Shown piece by piece: positions 32,480-42,243 of a stretch of DNA of 64,000 nucleotides (position 1 is its first letter; every line of letters begins with the position of its first letter). Where the stretch lies: the NCBI RefSeq assembly GCF_026153205.1, contig NZ_JAPFBW010000002.1:212404-276403 (forward strand), given 5' to 3'. The notes below the pieces were generated by a model. The model had not been told where the DNA came from and did not search any database. It saw only the letters and a program-made list of their open reading frames with translations. The position numbers were made by a program, and so were the translations under genes. Source of the DNA: Aquabacterium sp. A7-Y. Lineage in GTDB: Bacteria; Pseudomonadota; Gammaproteobacteria; Burkholderiales; Burkholderiaceae_C.

Positions 32480-35400
32480 TCAGGCGGTGTGGACGGCCGG
32501 CGTTTTCCACGCCATGAATGGCAGCTCGATCTGGGGATGCCGCGCGGCGATGTCGCGCAACCCGGCGATGTACTGAGGCTTGTCGGTGCGGCTCGCGGTC
32601 ACCACCTGGCGGGCGAAGATCTCGGCCACCACCACCGCGGTGTCGACTGCCTGGGTCTGCGCGCGCAGGAACTCGGTGATGCGTGACTTCGCCACGCGGC
32701 CGCGATGGACCTGGCTCAGCACGGTCAGGAAATACGGCTTCAGCGCACGAAGCTGCTGCGCGAGCCGTGCCGGATCGTCGGTGGGCAGCTCCAGCAGCCA
32801 TTGCGTGACGAACAACTGCACCTGGGCGCCGGGATGCTGGCTCAGCCGCGTGAGGCACAGGCTCGCATCGGCCGCGCTCATGCGGCGCACGAGACGGCTG
32901 CGGCCGAGGGCCTGCACCCAGGCTTGCGGATGGTCGACCCAGGCGATCAGCAGCTCGACGCTCAATGACTCGTCCGGCAGGCGTTCGCCGAAGAGCGATT
33001 GCGCATAAGCGCGGGTGTCGTCGAACGCCGTCTCGGCCAGCGGCAGCAGCTCGGCCGATTGCTCGGGTGTTGGCGTCGCTGGCAGTGTGGCATCAATCGC
33101 TCGCATGGCCCACTGGCGCACACCGGCCTCGACATGACGGGCCAGCGTTGCCTGCTGCTTGAGCGAGTAGTCGGCAGACTTGCGCAATGCAAGCGCCCAC
33201 GCGCCGTAGCGCTGCGCACCCCTGCTTCGCGCCTGTAGCGCGCGCCAGGTGCCGGAGCGGTCGCGTGCTGGTGCATGCGGCGCCAGTTCGTGCGTGAGCC
33301 ATCGCAATGCATCGTCGTGCACGCCCTCGCCGGGCTCGGCATGAAACAGCGTCTGGTGCAGCCGCGCAGCCAGCGCGTGCGCAAAAGCCGGATCGCTGGC
33401 GGCGACACGCAGCAGTGCCGGCGCAATGGCGGCGCGGATACCGGCGTGCGCGTGTACCGCCATGTCGCCGAGCAGATCGATCTGCTTGCGCAGCACGTCG
33501 TCGGGCAAGGCAGCCAGCAGTCGTGCGCCGCAGGCCCTGCGATCAGGGTCGTCGGAGGCGAGCAGGCGTGTCAGCAGCGGTGGTGGCAGCATGGCCACGC
33601 CGGCCGGCTGCAGCAGGAGCCACGTCACGCCGACCTGGGCGACGGCAGCGGACGGATGGTCGAGCAGCGGGAGCAGCGAGCCAAGGCTCTGCAGCACCGC
33701 GCCCGCAGCTGCCACAGCCAGCGGCTCGGTCAGCAACCGCTCGGCGAGACAGGCGCCTTCGGCCAGGCCTGGGGCAGCGGGGTCGGATGCGAGCAGTGCG
33801 GACTGCAGCTCGGCGAACAATTCCTGCGGCGGTGCCAGCAGCGCAAGCCCGTGGCCCTGCCGGCGTGCACGCTCCTGGGCGGACAACAACAGCGACACCA
33901 CCAGATCAGCGTGTCGCGCGAACGCGGCCGGATCGCCGGCGATGTGCAGCAACGCAAAGTCGTGCGCGGCGGCATGGCTGCTGGCCGCCATCAGCTTGAG
34001 CCAGGGCACCTGCGCGGCGGTGTCCCGGATGGCTTCTTCGATACGGGCGCGCGCAGCGTCGAAGCCGATGGACGCCGTGGGCGCATAAGCGCTCCGCAGC
34101 AAAGCTTTGAGTACCGGCACGTCCTGTCGTCGCACGAACGCTGCATGGTCCTGCAAGGCGCGCGCGACCACGGCATGCACCAGTGCGCTGCGGCTTTCCA
34201 TCGCGAGACGCAGCAGCGCTTCGGGATGCGCGTCCCACATCGCGCGCAGGCCTTCGGTGCGCTGCGGCATGGCGCGGGTGACGTCGATCGGCTGCAGTGT
34301 CCACCAGCGCTTGGCGCGTGTGCTGGTCTGCAAGCCGGGCAGCTCCGGCAGCAACACCTTGGGCACGAGCAGCCAGCCGGCACCCGCGTGATGCAGCCGC
34401 AGCATGCGCTGGTAGCGGCCATCGACCTGGCCCCAGCGATGCTCCTCGCGGGCAGCTGCCTGTTCCTCGTCCACGAGGCCGAGCAGGAGGTTCACCGCCA
34501 GCTCGGGTGCGTGCGAATGGCCGATGGCGGCAAGGCGCCGCAGGGTGCGCCAGCCGCGCAGGCGCAAGTACTCACGTGTGCGTGGGCCGTAGGCCGTGGC
34601 CGGCGCCCGTGCTCCACCTTTGACCCGAGCGATCCAGCCACCCGTGGCCGGCGAGCGGTATCGCCGCCCCGTGGCCGCACCGTGTCCACCAGGCGTATTC
34701 TCGAATCGCGCATGCAACAGGCCCACGACCTCGGCATCGCGACGCAGCTCGGCAGCCTTGTAGACGTAGCGAATCGCCTGGAAGCAGTCGGCTTCGAGCG
34801 GCAGCGCCTTCAGCAGGCCGAGCATCACGGCACGCACATTGGGCTGCACGAGGGCGATGTCGTACCACTCTTGCAGCAATTGCGCCCAGCTGAGCTTGCG
34901 CGCATCGAGCGCACCGTCCAGCCGGGCCACCAGGGCTTCGCCGGTTTCGGTGCTCGCCAGCTCGTTCTGCCACTGGCTCGACAAACCGGCGGCGTACGCC
35001 TGCAGCGACTCGGGCGCCAGCAGCATCAACCAGGCCTGGTGGGCGACGCGCCGGGTGGCTGGGCTGCGTCCGCGTTGGGACAGCGCCTGCATCGCCTCGG
35101 CGGCGCCCGGGTCGCCCAGCCGGCCGATCGCGGCCGCCAGACACAGGTCCAGCAGGTCGTTGCCGCTCTCCAGCAGCTCGACGAGCCGCGGCACGAGCGA
35201 ACGCAGTGCATGGTGCGATGCCGCGGCTGCATCCGACGGATCGCTACATTCGGCCACGCGCCATGCGGCGCGGGCACGGCGCTCTGGGGATTGGAGTTTC
35301 CACTGCGCGGGCTGGAAGCGGGCAACGAGCGCAGCCATCTGCCGCGGCACCGGCTGCGTGGCGGCTCGCGGCGGTGGCGTGACCACGGTGGGCGGCAGCT

Positions 35401-35674
35401 GCACCGATTCGATCGCATCGAAACCATGGCGCCGCACCAGCCGCTCGCCTGCCGCCAGTCGGCGCTGTAGGAAATCGAGTGCTCGGCGTTCGGCTTCGAC
35501 CAGCGTGCAGGGCACGGCCGTCAGCGACGATTCCCGCAGCTCTTGACGAACGGCGACGATGTAGCGGGCCGAACCGACCTGGCCCTCGGGCAGATCGAGC
35601 TCGATGAGCTCGACGGTGCAGAGTCGCTCACGCAGGTGCTGCCGCGCCAGCGTGGCGGATGCGATCTTCCTCAA
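32480..35674 (-). CDS. Large ARM/HEAT-repeat protein, retron accessory
   Basis: A protein of about 1,064 residues made mostly of repeating amphipathic alpha-helix pairs with many Leu/Ala (for example LVPRLVELLESGNDLLDLCLAAAIGRLGDPGAAEAMQAL). This is typical of HEAT/ARM solenoids. No enzyme motif was found. The start is taken at a TTG (35674) with GGGAGAGGG upstream, giving MRKIASATLARQHL; the open frame extends to 35878 but that part is not conserved in type. It is first in the minus-strand group, six bases before the SWIM gene. It corresponds to the ARM component of a type XIII-like retron and probably acts as a scaffold. Confidence 0.82.
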   Translation of the reverse strand: MRKIASATLARQHLRERLCTVELIELDLPEGQVGSARYIVAVRQELRESSLTAVPCTLVEAERRALDFLQRRLAAGERLVRRHGFDAIESVQLPPTVVTPPPRAATQPVPRQMAALVARFQPAQWKLQSPERRARAAWRVAECSDPSDAAAASHHALRSLVPRLVELLESGNDLLDLCLAAAIGRLGDPGAAEAMQALSQRGRSPATRRVAHQAWLMLLAPESLQAYAAGLSSQWQNELASTETGEALVARLDGALDARKLSWAQLLQEWYDIALVQPNVRAVMLGLLKALPLEADCFQAIRYVYKAAELRRDAEVVGLLHARFENTPGGHGAATGRRYRSPATGGWIARVKGGARAPATAYGPRTREYLRLRGWRTLRRLAAIGHSHAPELAVNLLLGLVDEEQAAAREEHRWGQVDGRYQRMLRLHHAGAGWLLVPKVLLPELPGLQTSTRAKRWWTLQPIDVTRAMPQRTEGLRAMWDAHPEALLRLAMESRSALVHAVVARALQDHAAFVRRQDVPVLKALLRSAYAPTASIGFDAARARIEEAIRDTAAQVPWLKLMAASSHAAAHDFALLHIAGDPAAFARHADLVVSLLLSAQERARRQGHGLALLAPPQELFAELQSALLASDPAAPGLAEGACLAERLLTEPLAVAAAGAVLQSLGSLLPLLDHPSAAVAQVGVTWLLLQPAGVAMLPPPLLTRLLASDDPDRRACGARLLAALPDDVLRKQIDLLGDMAVHAHAGIRAAIAPALLRVAASDPAFAHALAARLHQTLFHAEPGEGVHDDALRWLTHELAPHAPARDRSGTWRALQARSRGAQRYGAWALALRKSADYSLKQQATLARHVEAGVRQWAMRAIDATLPATPTPEQSAELLPLAETAFDDTRAYAQSLFGERLPDESLSVELLIAWVDHPQAWVQALGRSRLVRRMSAADASLCLTRLSQHPGAQVQLFVTQWLLELPTDDPARLAQQLRALKPYFLTVLSQVHRGRVAKSRITEFLRAQTQAVDTAVVVAEIFARQVVTASRTDKPQYIAGLRDIAARHPQIELPFMAWKTPAVHTA

Positions 35675-36140
35675 GGTGTCCCTCTCCCGAACGACGGCCG
35701 ATTCGTGAAAAACCGTCGTATTCCCTCTTTGCCCCAGCCCGGGGTTTCCTTTTCGCAGGGGAGCATTCTGCCCTGTGCCGAGCCTCGACCGCAATGCCGC
35801 GCCACGGCCTATCAGCATGACAGCATAGCAAGAGGTGGTGCGCGCACTTTGCTGCCTAAGGCGGACCTCGCTGGCCATCCTGTCGAGAAATTCAGGCTGT
35901 CGACGTTGGCACTGAGCTGGGCGGAGTAAAGTGTCAGCGAATGGGAAACGAGGGTCGGCGTGAGCAACGCCCCTCGCCGATCCTTCTTCCCTTTACGGAA
36001 AGCTCACCAAGCCAACTCGCCGGTGAACATGGACGTCCCGCGATGCACTTCCCATCGTGGCATCTTCGATGCTGGTTGCCGCACTGCAGCAGGGTTCGCG
36101 GCGGGGCGACATCTTTCATCTGTTGTCCGCACAGGTTCCC
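35675..36140. other. Promoter region of the retron operon and repeated element copy A
   Basis: This gap separates the ARM gene (minus) from the glutaredoxin-like gene (plus). The AT-richer part around 35830-35870 probably holds the retron operon promoter. The segment 36012-36085 is similar to 44352-44425 (see the repeat entry). No gene is supportable here. Confidence 0.5.
36012..36085 (+). repeat. Repeated element, copy A, upstream of glutaredoxin-like gene
   Basis: About 74 bases collinear with 44352-44425. The shared parts are CCAACTCG, then CGTGGCAT near 36056, and TTCGATGCTGGTTGCCGC. The inner GCATC-TTC-GATGC forms a perfect small hairpin. Both copies precede a small plus-strand gene beginning with a signal-like sequence. 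Confidence 0.6.
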
Positions 36141-36491
36141 ATGAACGTCAAAACTCTGTTCGTTTCCGCCGTTATCGCAATCGCTGTCGTTGCCGTCTAC
36201 AAGCAACAGCAGGGCGGGCAGGGCGTGTCCGGGAACTCTCACGTCGCGACGCCTGCCGCGATTCAGATCTACACCGCGAGCTATTGCGGCGTTTGCGCTG
36301 AAGCCAAGGCTTATATGAACCAGCGCGGCATCGAATACACCGAATACGACATCGAGAAAGACGAAGCACGCCATCGAGAACTCGATGCGCTTGGCGCCAA
36401 GGGCATCCCCTACATCGTCATGAAGGGGGCGGCCATGGAAGGCTTCGATGCCTACAAGTTTGAAACCATGCGCCGTAACGCCGGTATTTGA
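36141..36491 (+). CDS. Membrane-anchored glutaredoxin-like protein
   Basis: A 116-residue protein. An N-terminal hydrophobic helix (TLFVSAVIAIAVVAVYK) is followed by a glutaredoxin fold: IYTASYCGVCAEAKAYMNQRGI with the CxxC active site CGVC, and KGIPYIVMKG with the cis-proline. The likely location is the periplasm, tethered to the membrane. It may reduce or form disulfides there; the partner is unknown. ATG 36141 is the only good start. A repeated element shared with 44.4 kb lies just upstream. Confidence 0.82.
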   Translation: MNVKTLFVSAVIAIAVVAVYKQQQGGQGVSGNSHVATPAAIQIYTASYCGVCAEAKAYMNQRGIEYTEYDIEKDEARHRELDALGAKGIPYIVMKGAAMEGFDAYKFETMRRNAGI

Positions 36492-36751
36492 ACATCGAGC
36501 GCTGACCGCGGGTCATTCAACATGCCCCTTCCATTCGCCAAGTCTCGAAGACATGCGGTCGCCCTCGCGGTGGTCGACGAACCGGTCCCCTTCGTCGTGG
36601 ACAAAAAGGGCTCGATGTCCCGACGAGCCCGGCCGAGACAGCGATCGTGACCCGCGAGCGCCAGATGGTGTCCGGCATCGAGATGGTGGACGCCAACCCT
36701 AAGGCGGCTGCTCAGTCCACCCATTTGGCACCCCGCAGATACACTGGCGCC

Positions 36752-37216
36752 ATGACATCCACCGCTGAACAACGCCTCCAAGAGCTCGGGCTGGTGCTTC
36801 CCCCAGTGACCCCGCCGCGGGGCAACTTCCGCCCTTACGTCATGTGCGGCACGACGCTCTATCTCTCTGGAAAGGGTGCGCCGCTGCGGGAACACGGTGC
36901 ACCGGTTCCGAAGGTGGGCAGAGAAGTCTCCGTGGCGCAGGCGCAGGCGCATGCCCGAGAAGTTGCGCTTTACCTGCTTGCCCTCACCCAGGAAGCCCTG
37001 GGTAGCCTGGAGCGCGTCCAACGCGTGGTCAAGGTCTTTGGCATGGTCAACGCTGTGCCTGACTTTACCGAGCACACCGAGGTCATCAACGGTTGCTCTG
37101 ATCTGCTTGTCGCTGTCCTCGGCGAGCGTGGTGAACACAGTAGATCGGCCATTGGAGTGGGTTCGCTACCTAAAGGGTTCGCCGTTGAAATCGAAGCGGT
37201 GATCGAGTTCGCGTGA
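36752..37216 (+). CDS. RidA/YjgF/UK114 family protein
   Basis: A 154-residue RidA-family protein. GKGAPLREHGAPVPKVG, the helix QAQAHAREVALYLLAL, and RSAIGVGSLPKGFAVEIEAVIEF (containing the RSAIGVxxLP signature) identify it. RidA proteins hydrolyse reactive enamine/imine intermediates of PLP enzymes. The ATG at 36752 gives MTSTAEQRLQELGL. It belongs to the longer YjgF-like subgroup with an N-terminal TAEQRLQELG segment. It stands alone, so its metabolic partner is not evident here. Confidence 0.87.
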   Translation: MTSTAEQRLQELGLVLPPVTPPRGNFRPYVMCGTTLYLSGKGAPLREHGAPVPKVGREVSVAQAQAHAREVALYLLALTQEALGSLERVQRVVKVFGMVNAVPDFTEHTEVINGCSDLLVAVLGERGEHSRSAIGVGSLPKGFAVEIEAVIEFA

Positions 37217-37285
37217 CGCGCTGGCGCCTCAAGCCAGGAGGGGCCACCGAGTGGGAGATATCCTCGAGTCTAAGGACCTGCTGGC

Positions 37286-37600
37286 TCAGTCCGTGGCCCT
37301 GAAGACAGGGCGAAAAAAGCTGCGCTCATAGCTGATGATGCAGCGGGTGTCCACCGCGTACTGGAACGCCGCTTGGCACTCGGGATCCTGAAATGACTGC
37401 GTGCGATACGCCTCATAGAGCGCGAGCGACGGAAACGTGAACATCGCGAGCGCAACGTTGTTGGCCCCTTCGGACGGTAGAAAGTATCCGTGATGCTGTC
37501 CGCCCAACTTCTCGACGAGAGGTATCCACAGCTTCCCGTAGTGCTCAAACTCTTTCAGCTTGAGCGGGTCGATGACGTAACGCAGGTAGCAGGTGATCAT
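37286..37600 (-). CDS. NIPSNAP-family protein
   Basis: A 104-residue single ferredoxin-like module. CYLRYVIDPLKLKEFEHYGKLW, LGGQHHGYFLPSEGANN and ALYEAYRTQSFQDPE match the bacterial NIPSNAP family (dimeric alpha+beta barrel). Function in bacteria is unknown, though many sit near oxidoreductases. The ATG at 37600 was chosen at the conserved MITCYLRY start; the upstream frame is not conserved. It is convergent with the RidA gene and ahead of nothing on its strand for 240 bases. Confidence 0.82.
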   Translation of the reverse strand: MITCYLRYVIDPLKLKEFEHYGKLWIPLVEKLGGQHHGYFLPSEGANNVALAMFTFPSLALYEAYRTQSFQDPECQAAFQYAVDTRCIISYERSFFRPVFRATD

Positions 37601-37847
37601 GGGCTTTGCCTTCGCATAGGGGCAGCGATGGTACAGCAGGCGATCGCCGGGCGTCTCGTGCGCGGCAGGGTGTGGGCGCCTGGCGCGGTGGCGCCCCTGG
37701 CATCCGTTCCAGTCGAGCGGCGTCAGGGTCGAAGAGCCGCGCCCGCTCTGCCCTTGGCGCCATGCACGCTGAGCCTGAATGGGCTGAGATAGCCATCTCC
37801 CACAGCGCGGCGTCCATGGACGCCGGCCACCGTAGCCCTTGCGCGGG

Positions 37848-39638
37848 CTACCACTTGGCGTTTCGAGCCAGCTCCAGCGCGTACTCGGGGAACCACTGGC
37901 CTGCCTCCGGGCCTCCGTTGGCCGGGCCATCCGAATCGCCCGGGACCTTGATGTAGAGAAGTCCGTCAACCAGCGGGTGTGCGACCGAAAGCGTGGGCCG
38001 ATCGCCGAGGGCACGCCCTCGCGGGTTGGCCCATTCGTTGTTGGCGGCCGGACCGTTGCCGTTGCGGCTGGTATCTATGACGAAATGCTTGCCATCGACC
38101 AGCTTTGAAATTCGCTCGCCATAGCTGACGTTGTCGGCCGTCCAATGGAAGTTGGACACGTTCAGCGCAAAACCGTTGGCCTTGTCGATGCCCCCCTCAC
38201 GCAGGCGCGCGGCCATCACCTCGGCTGTTTTCCAGCTGGGGTTGCCCGCATCGAGATAGACCTGCAGCTGCGGATACTGACGCAAGATGAGCACGGCCTC
38301 GCGAAGCATTTCGAGGCGATCGGCCTGCTGCGCGGTCGTCAATTGATCCAGCTGTGCGAGTGCGTCCGGTTCCACCACCACCACCGTCGGGCGGTTGCCC
38401 AGGCCTGCTGCCACAGCGCGCACCCAGCTCAGATAAGCCGCCTTGTCCGCCTCCCCTCCCGAGGAGTAGCCGCCGGCGTCGCGCAGGGGGATGTTGTAGA
38501 GGACCACCGTCCCCACCTGGCCCGCACGCGTTGCTGCCTCGGTGTAGCGGTTCGCTTCGCCCCGCACGTCCGAGAACCAGCCGCCCAGCCAGAGAGCCAC
38601 CGGCTGCGCGGCCATCTTGTCCATCAGCGCTGCGTCCGCCGCGCGACTGGTACGCCAGGCGTCAGCCTGCGCCTTGGCCTTGTTGTCAGGAATGACGTAG
38701 AGCACCTTTCCGTACAAGGGCTTCGAGATAGGTGCAGGCGTGGGAGCAGGCGTCGGTGCGGGTGCGGGCGCCGGTGCAGGCGCAGGTGTGGGTGCAGGCG
38801 CAGGCGTGGGTGCAGGCGCAGGCGTGGGTGCAGGCGCAGGTGCGGGCGCAGCTCCTGTGTAGATGTCGAAACTGGTGCGTCCGATCTCTGCCCCATTCGA
38901 TACGGCATAGGCGACGTACGTGATGCGATAGGGACCACTGCCCTTCCAGTTCCAGCCGGCGACGTTCACTGATGCCTCCTTGTGCGGGGCATCGGTCTGC
39001 GAGTCACGCATCTCGTTGTTCTGCAGCTGACTGAAGTCGTTGTCGACCACCCAGTACATCCTGTACGCATTCAGGTTCCAGCCCTCGACCAGTCCCTTGA
39101 ACGCTTGAGTCTGAGACACACGGGCAGCTTGTACCGGCCACCAGGAGGTCACCTGAGGACGATCGGCACTCGACGCCTTGTAGACGTTGAAGCTGACCCT
39201 GCCGATCTCGCTGCCGTTCAATTCAGAGGCGATGTAGGTGATCGTGTAGGGACCGTTGCCGCGCCATGACCAGCCGTCGATGTTGACGGTCGCCTCCTTG
39301 TGTGGCCCGCCCTCCCAGGAATTCCACATCTGTTGTTGCTGGACATTCTGGAAGTTGTTGTCGACCACCCAATGAAGCCGGTACGAGTCCAGCGGTCGGC
39401 CCTCGATGAGCCCCTTGAACGGCTGATCACCCGAGATCGCCTTGCCCTCGGTGGGCCACCATGAGATGAGGGGGGCTTGTTGCTGCTCGGTCGCTAGGGC
39501 GTTCCGAGCGTATTGGGCCTCTTGCACGCTGGCAGTGCCGGCCCGCTCCTGGGCACCGACGGAAGTGCTTCCGCCGCCGCACGCGGTCAGTCCGGTTGCT
39601 GCCGAAGCAATCAATGTCAGGGTACGGTACGGTGCCAT
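37848..39638 (-). CDS. GH6 cellulase-family lipoprotein with two N-terminal repeat domains
   Basis: A 596-residue protein. The N-terminus MAPYRTLTLIASAATGLTACGGG is a lipoprotein signal. Two homologous modules of about 100 residues follow (each with WWP, F-KGL-EG, WVVDN-F, PHKEA-VN, GWSW/GWNWKG and PYxITY), then a Pro/Ala linker and a GH6 domain (LYNIPLRDAGGYSSGGE, VVVVEPDAL, LDAGNPSWK). GH6 enzymes cleave beta-1,4-glucans; a cell-surface location is expected. The two repeats resemble no cellulose-binding module I can name. An upstream ATG at 39674 (MRHSATHS) is possible. Confidence 0.84.
   Translation of the reverse strand: MAPYRTLTLIASAATGLTACGGGSTSVGAQERAGTASVQEAQYARNALATEQQQAPLISWWPTEGKAISGDQPFKGLIEGRPLDSYRLHWVVDNNFQNVQQQQMWNSWEGGPHKEATVNIDGWSWRGNGPYTITYIASELNGSEIGRVSFNVYKASSADRPQVTSWWPVQAARVSQTQAFKGLVEGWNLNAYRMYWVVDNDFSQLQNNEMRDSQTDAPHKEASVNVAGWNWKGSGPYRITYVAYAVSNGAEIGRTSFDIYTGAAPAPAPAPTPAPAPTPAPAPTPAPAPAPAPAPTPAPTPAPISKPLYGKVLYVIPDNKAKAQADAWRTSRAADAALMDKMAAQPVALWLGGWFSDVRGEANRYTEAATRAGQVGTVVLYNIPLRDAGGYSSGGEADKAAYLSWVRAVAAGLGNRPTVVVVEPDALAQLDQLTTAQQADRLEMLREAVLILRQYPQLQVYLDAGNPSWKTAEVMAARLREGGIDKANGFALNVSNFHWTADNVSYGERISKLVDGKHFVIDTSRNGNGPAANNEWANPRGRALGDRPTLSVAHPLVDGLLYIKVPGDSDGPANGGPEAGQWFPEYALELARNAKW
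38745..38855 (-). repeat. Pro/Ala linker repeat in the GH6 gene
   Basis: Repeats of a 12-18-base unit (for example GCAGGCGCAGGCGTGGGT) encode APAPTPAP-type linker sequence. This kind of array varies in copy number between strains and joins the repeat modules to the catalytic domain. Confidence 0.85.
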
Positions 39639-40447
39639 GCCAATCTTCGCCGAATGGGTTGCTGAGTGGCGCATGCGCTGAACGGCAAGGCCATGAACCT
39701 GCGGACTCTCGATGAGAAGTCGCGGACGGGCGCAGTATCGAAGGACCGGGCATGCAGTTCAACTCAGCTCCGTTGATTTGGCAACTCGTTTCACGACCCG
39801 TTGCTGCGCGCCAGAGCCTCAGGTTCCAGCCCCCACACCGCTGAAGACGGCACTCAGACGTCGACGCAGCGCCGCCTGTCAAGTTGCTGCTGCCACTCGT
39901 ACGGCCACTCATTCCGCACACGGCGCCAGACACGTCGTCCGCGAAATCCAACATGTTGGGGCAATGCTTTAGATGTCCCACATCTGATTGCAGATCTTGT
40001 GCATCGTTGCCCTCGCTTTCGAGGCTGAGGGGGGCTGCAAATCCATTGCAGGAGAAGCCGGATATTCGCCGTCTTCCGCGTTCGGTTGCCTCCAGGGCGA
40101 TGCGCAGGCAAGGCAGCACATAGCGCCGCTCATACCAGCTGGCAAGGCCTGCCCTCACATGCCTGGATCGAAGGCAGCGTGAGCATCGGCGGCCGCGGCA
40201 CCCTGGTGGTGCTGCCGGACGGCATCGGCCCTCACCGGGGAGTTCAAGGACTACAACTGTTCGCCACTTGCTGCAGGCTTGAGCGCCGCGCTGAGCTATC
40301 GAGGCGACGTGGTGGAGCGACCGTGAGCCCGGCACAGGCGGCAGCGTGATTGGACGGCGGCGACTACCGCGCGTGCCAACACGCGGGGCTGTGAGGCCGT
40401 TACTCGAGGCCTATTTCAACCTCGATCCCGTGTGGCTGACTGGTACT
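39639..40447. other. Gene-free stretch between GH6 and OYE genes
   Basis: About 800 bases in which no reading frame shows a recognisable domain or good ribosome site. It presumably holds the GH6 gene promoter at its left end. It may contain remnants of decayed genes, but none could be identified. Confidence 0.5.
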
Positions 40448-41569
40448 TCAACCTTCCGAATCCGACAGAGCCGGATAGTCGATATAGCCATGGGGGCCGA
40501 CACCACCGTAAAGGGATGCATCCTTGAACGGCGCATTGAGCGGCGCGTTCTTGCGGAAGCGGCGGGGGAGGTCGGGATTGGTGATGAAAGGACGCCCGAA
40601 CGACACCATGTCGGCACGACCGCTCGTGATCGCCTCAACCGCCATCTCCTTGGTATAGCCGTTGTTCACCATCCAGATGCCGGAATACAGGCGGCGCAGT
40701 GCCTCGTAGTCGAAGGGCGCGTTGTCGCGCGGGCCACCGGTATGGCCTTCGACGACGTGGATGAAGACCGGATGCAGCTTCTCCAGCTCCCGCACCACGT
40801 GCTCGAAGAGCGGCTGGGGATGGCTTTCCGACGAGTCGTTGACGGGTGACACCGGCGAGATGCGGATGGCCGAGCGTTCTGCGCCGATTTCGGCAATGAC
40901 GGCCTGCATGACTTCGAGCAGGAAACGCGAGCGGTTCTCGATGCTGCCACCGTAGGGGTCGCTGCGATGGTTCGAGCCGTCGCGCAAGAACGCATCGATC
41001 AGGTAGCCGTGGGCGCCGTGGATCTCGACCCCGTCAAACCCGGCCTTGATGGCGTTCGCGGCGGCGAGGCGGAAGTCGTTGACCACGCCGGCGATCTCGG
41101 TGGTCTCCAGCTCACGGGGCGCCGATGTGTCGACAAAACCCTCTCCGGCCAGATAGGTCTTGGCGTTCGCCGCGATCGCCGAGGGCGCGACCGGCGCCTG
41201 GCCGTTGGGCTGGAAGCTGACGTGAGACATGCGGCCGGTGTGCCACAACTGCACAAAAATGCGGCCGCCGCGACGGTGCACCTCATCGGTCACCTTCTTC
41301 CAGCCCGCGATCTGCGCCGGCGTGTGCAGACCGGGGGTATTGGCATAGCCTTGAGCCGTCTCGGACACCTGGGTCGCTTCGGCGATGATGAGCCCGACCG
41401 AAGCGCGTTGCGCGTAGTACTCGATCGTCATTTCCGCAGGGACGTTGCCCTCGTCGGCTCGATTGCGCGTCATCGGCGCCATCACCATGCGGTTGGCGAG
41501 TTCCAGCTTCCCGAGGGAGATCGGTTGGAACAGTGCGTCAGCGAGAAAACGTTCGGTGGGAGTGCCCAT
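40448..41569 (-). CDS. nemA: Old yellow enzyme, alkene reductase (NemA-like)
   Basis: A 373-residue FMN TIM-barrel ene-reductase. Signature segments are LANRMVMAPMTRNRA, FVQLWHTGRMSH, GFDGVEIHGAHGYLIDAFLRDGSN and DMVSFGRPFITNPDLP. Members reduce N-ethylmaleimide, enones and nitro compounds with NAD(P)H. It follows a NemR-like TetR gene by 59 bases on the same strand, the same order as nemR-nemA in enteric bacteria. The pair probably detoxifies electrophiles. The symbol is given by synteny and sequence and not by experiment. Confidence 0.9.
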   Translation of the reverse strand: MGTPTERFLADALFQPISLGKLELANRMVMAPMTRNRADEGNVPAEMTIEYYAQRASVGLIIAEATQVSETAQGYANTPGLHTPAQIAGWKKVTDEVHRRGGRIFVQLWHTGRMSHVSFQPNGQAPVAPSAIAANAKTYLAGEGFVDTSAPRELETTEIAGVVNDFRLAAANAIKAGFDGVEIHGAHGYLIDAFLRDGSNHRSDPYGGSIENRSRFLLEVMQAVIAEIGAERSAIRISPVSPVNDSSESHPQPLFEHVVRELEKLHPVFIHVVEGHTGGPRDNAPFDYEALRRLYSGIWMVNNGYTKEMAVEAITSGRADMVSFGRPFITNPDLPRRFRKNAPLNAPFKDASLYGGVGPHGYIDYPALSDSEG

Positions 41570-41628
41570 GGCTTGATGCTCTGCGAGTGCAGATAGTGAT
41601 GAAAAAGGGAATCGATGACCGGCAGCCG

Positions 41629-42234
41629 TCAGGCGGGCGGCGGACGGAGCAGGCCATTCAGCATCAGATCGAAACTCTCGCGCAAAGGCGTGCCCGACCG
41701 ATCGAGCTTGGTGCGCAGCAGGGCGCCTTCCCAGGCATCCCAGACGAGTGCTGCGAGCCGGGAGGCGTCCGCATCAGTGCGGACCTCGCCGCTGTCCTGC
41801 GCCTTGCGTATCAGGGAGGCGAGCATCTCGCGCCACCCGGTCATGGCTGCTGCAAGGCGCTGCCGGCACAGTTCGTTGGAGTCCGCCACTTCGGCCGCGA
41901 GATTGCCGACCAGGCAGCCGCTCCAGGAAGCGGTTCGTTCCTTGTGGGCAATCATCTGCTCAAAGGCGTACCGGATGGCCGCCACCGGCTGGGCGGGCGC
42001 CCGCTCCATCATGCGCGACCAAAGCTCCAGCATCTCCGCCGTGTAGCCGTCGATGATGGCCGCGGCGAAAGCCTCTTTGCTTTCGAAGTGGTTGTAGAAG
42101 GACCCCTTGGGCACCCCGGCGCGATCGGTGATCTGCTGGATCCCCGTGGCGTTGTAGCCGTGGCGGGAGAACAGCTCGCGGCCTGCGGCCAAGAGCTGAT
42201 GGGGGGTGGCGGTTCTTCCTGCGATGCGTGGCAT
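41629..42234 (-). CDS. nemR: TetR-family regulator (NemR-like)
   Basis: A 201-residue TetR protein. The N-terminal helix-turn-helix is AGRELFSRHGYNATGIQQITDRAGVPKGSFYNHFESKEAF. A conserved cysteine lies in SGCLVGNLAAEVAD, the position used for redox sensing in NemR-type repressors. It is followed by the ene-reductase gene and probably represses it and itself until electrophiles modify the cysteine. A GACCGGTC palindrome lies directly upstream of its start codon. Confidence 0.86.
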   Translation of the reverse strand: MPRIAGRTATPHQLLAAGRELFSRHGYNATGIQQITDRAGVPKGSFYNHFESKEAFAAAIIDGYTAEMLELWSRMMERAPAQPVAAIRYAFEQMIAHKERTASWSGCLVGNLAAEVADSNELCRQRLAAAMTGWREMLASLIRKAQDSGEVRTDADASRLAALVWDAWEGALLRTKLDRSGTPLRESFDLMLNGLLRPPPA

Positions 42235-42243
42235 GCAGAAATT

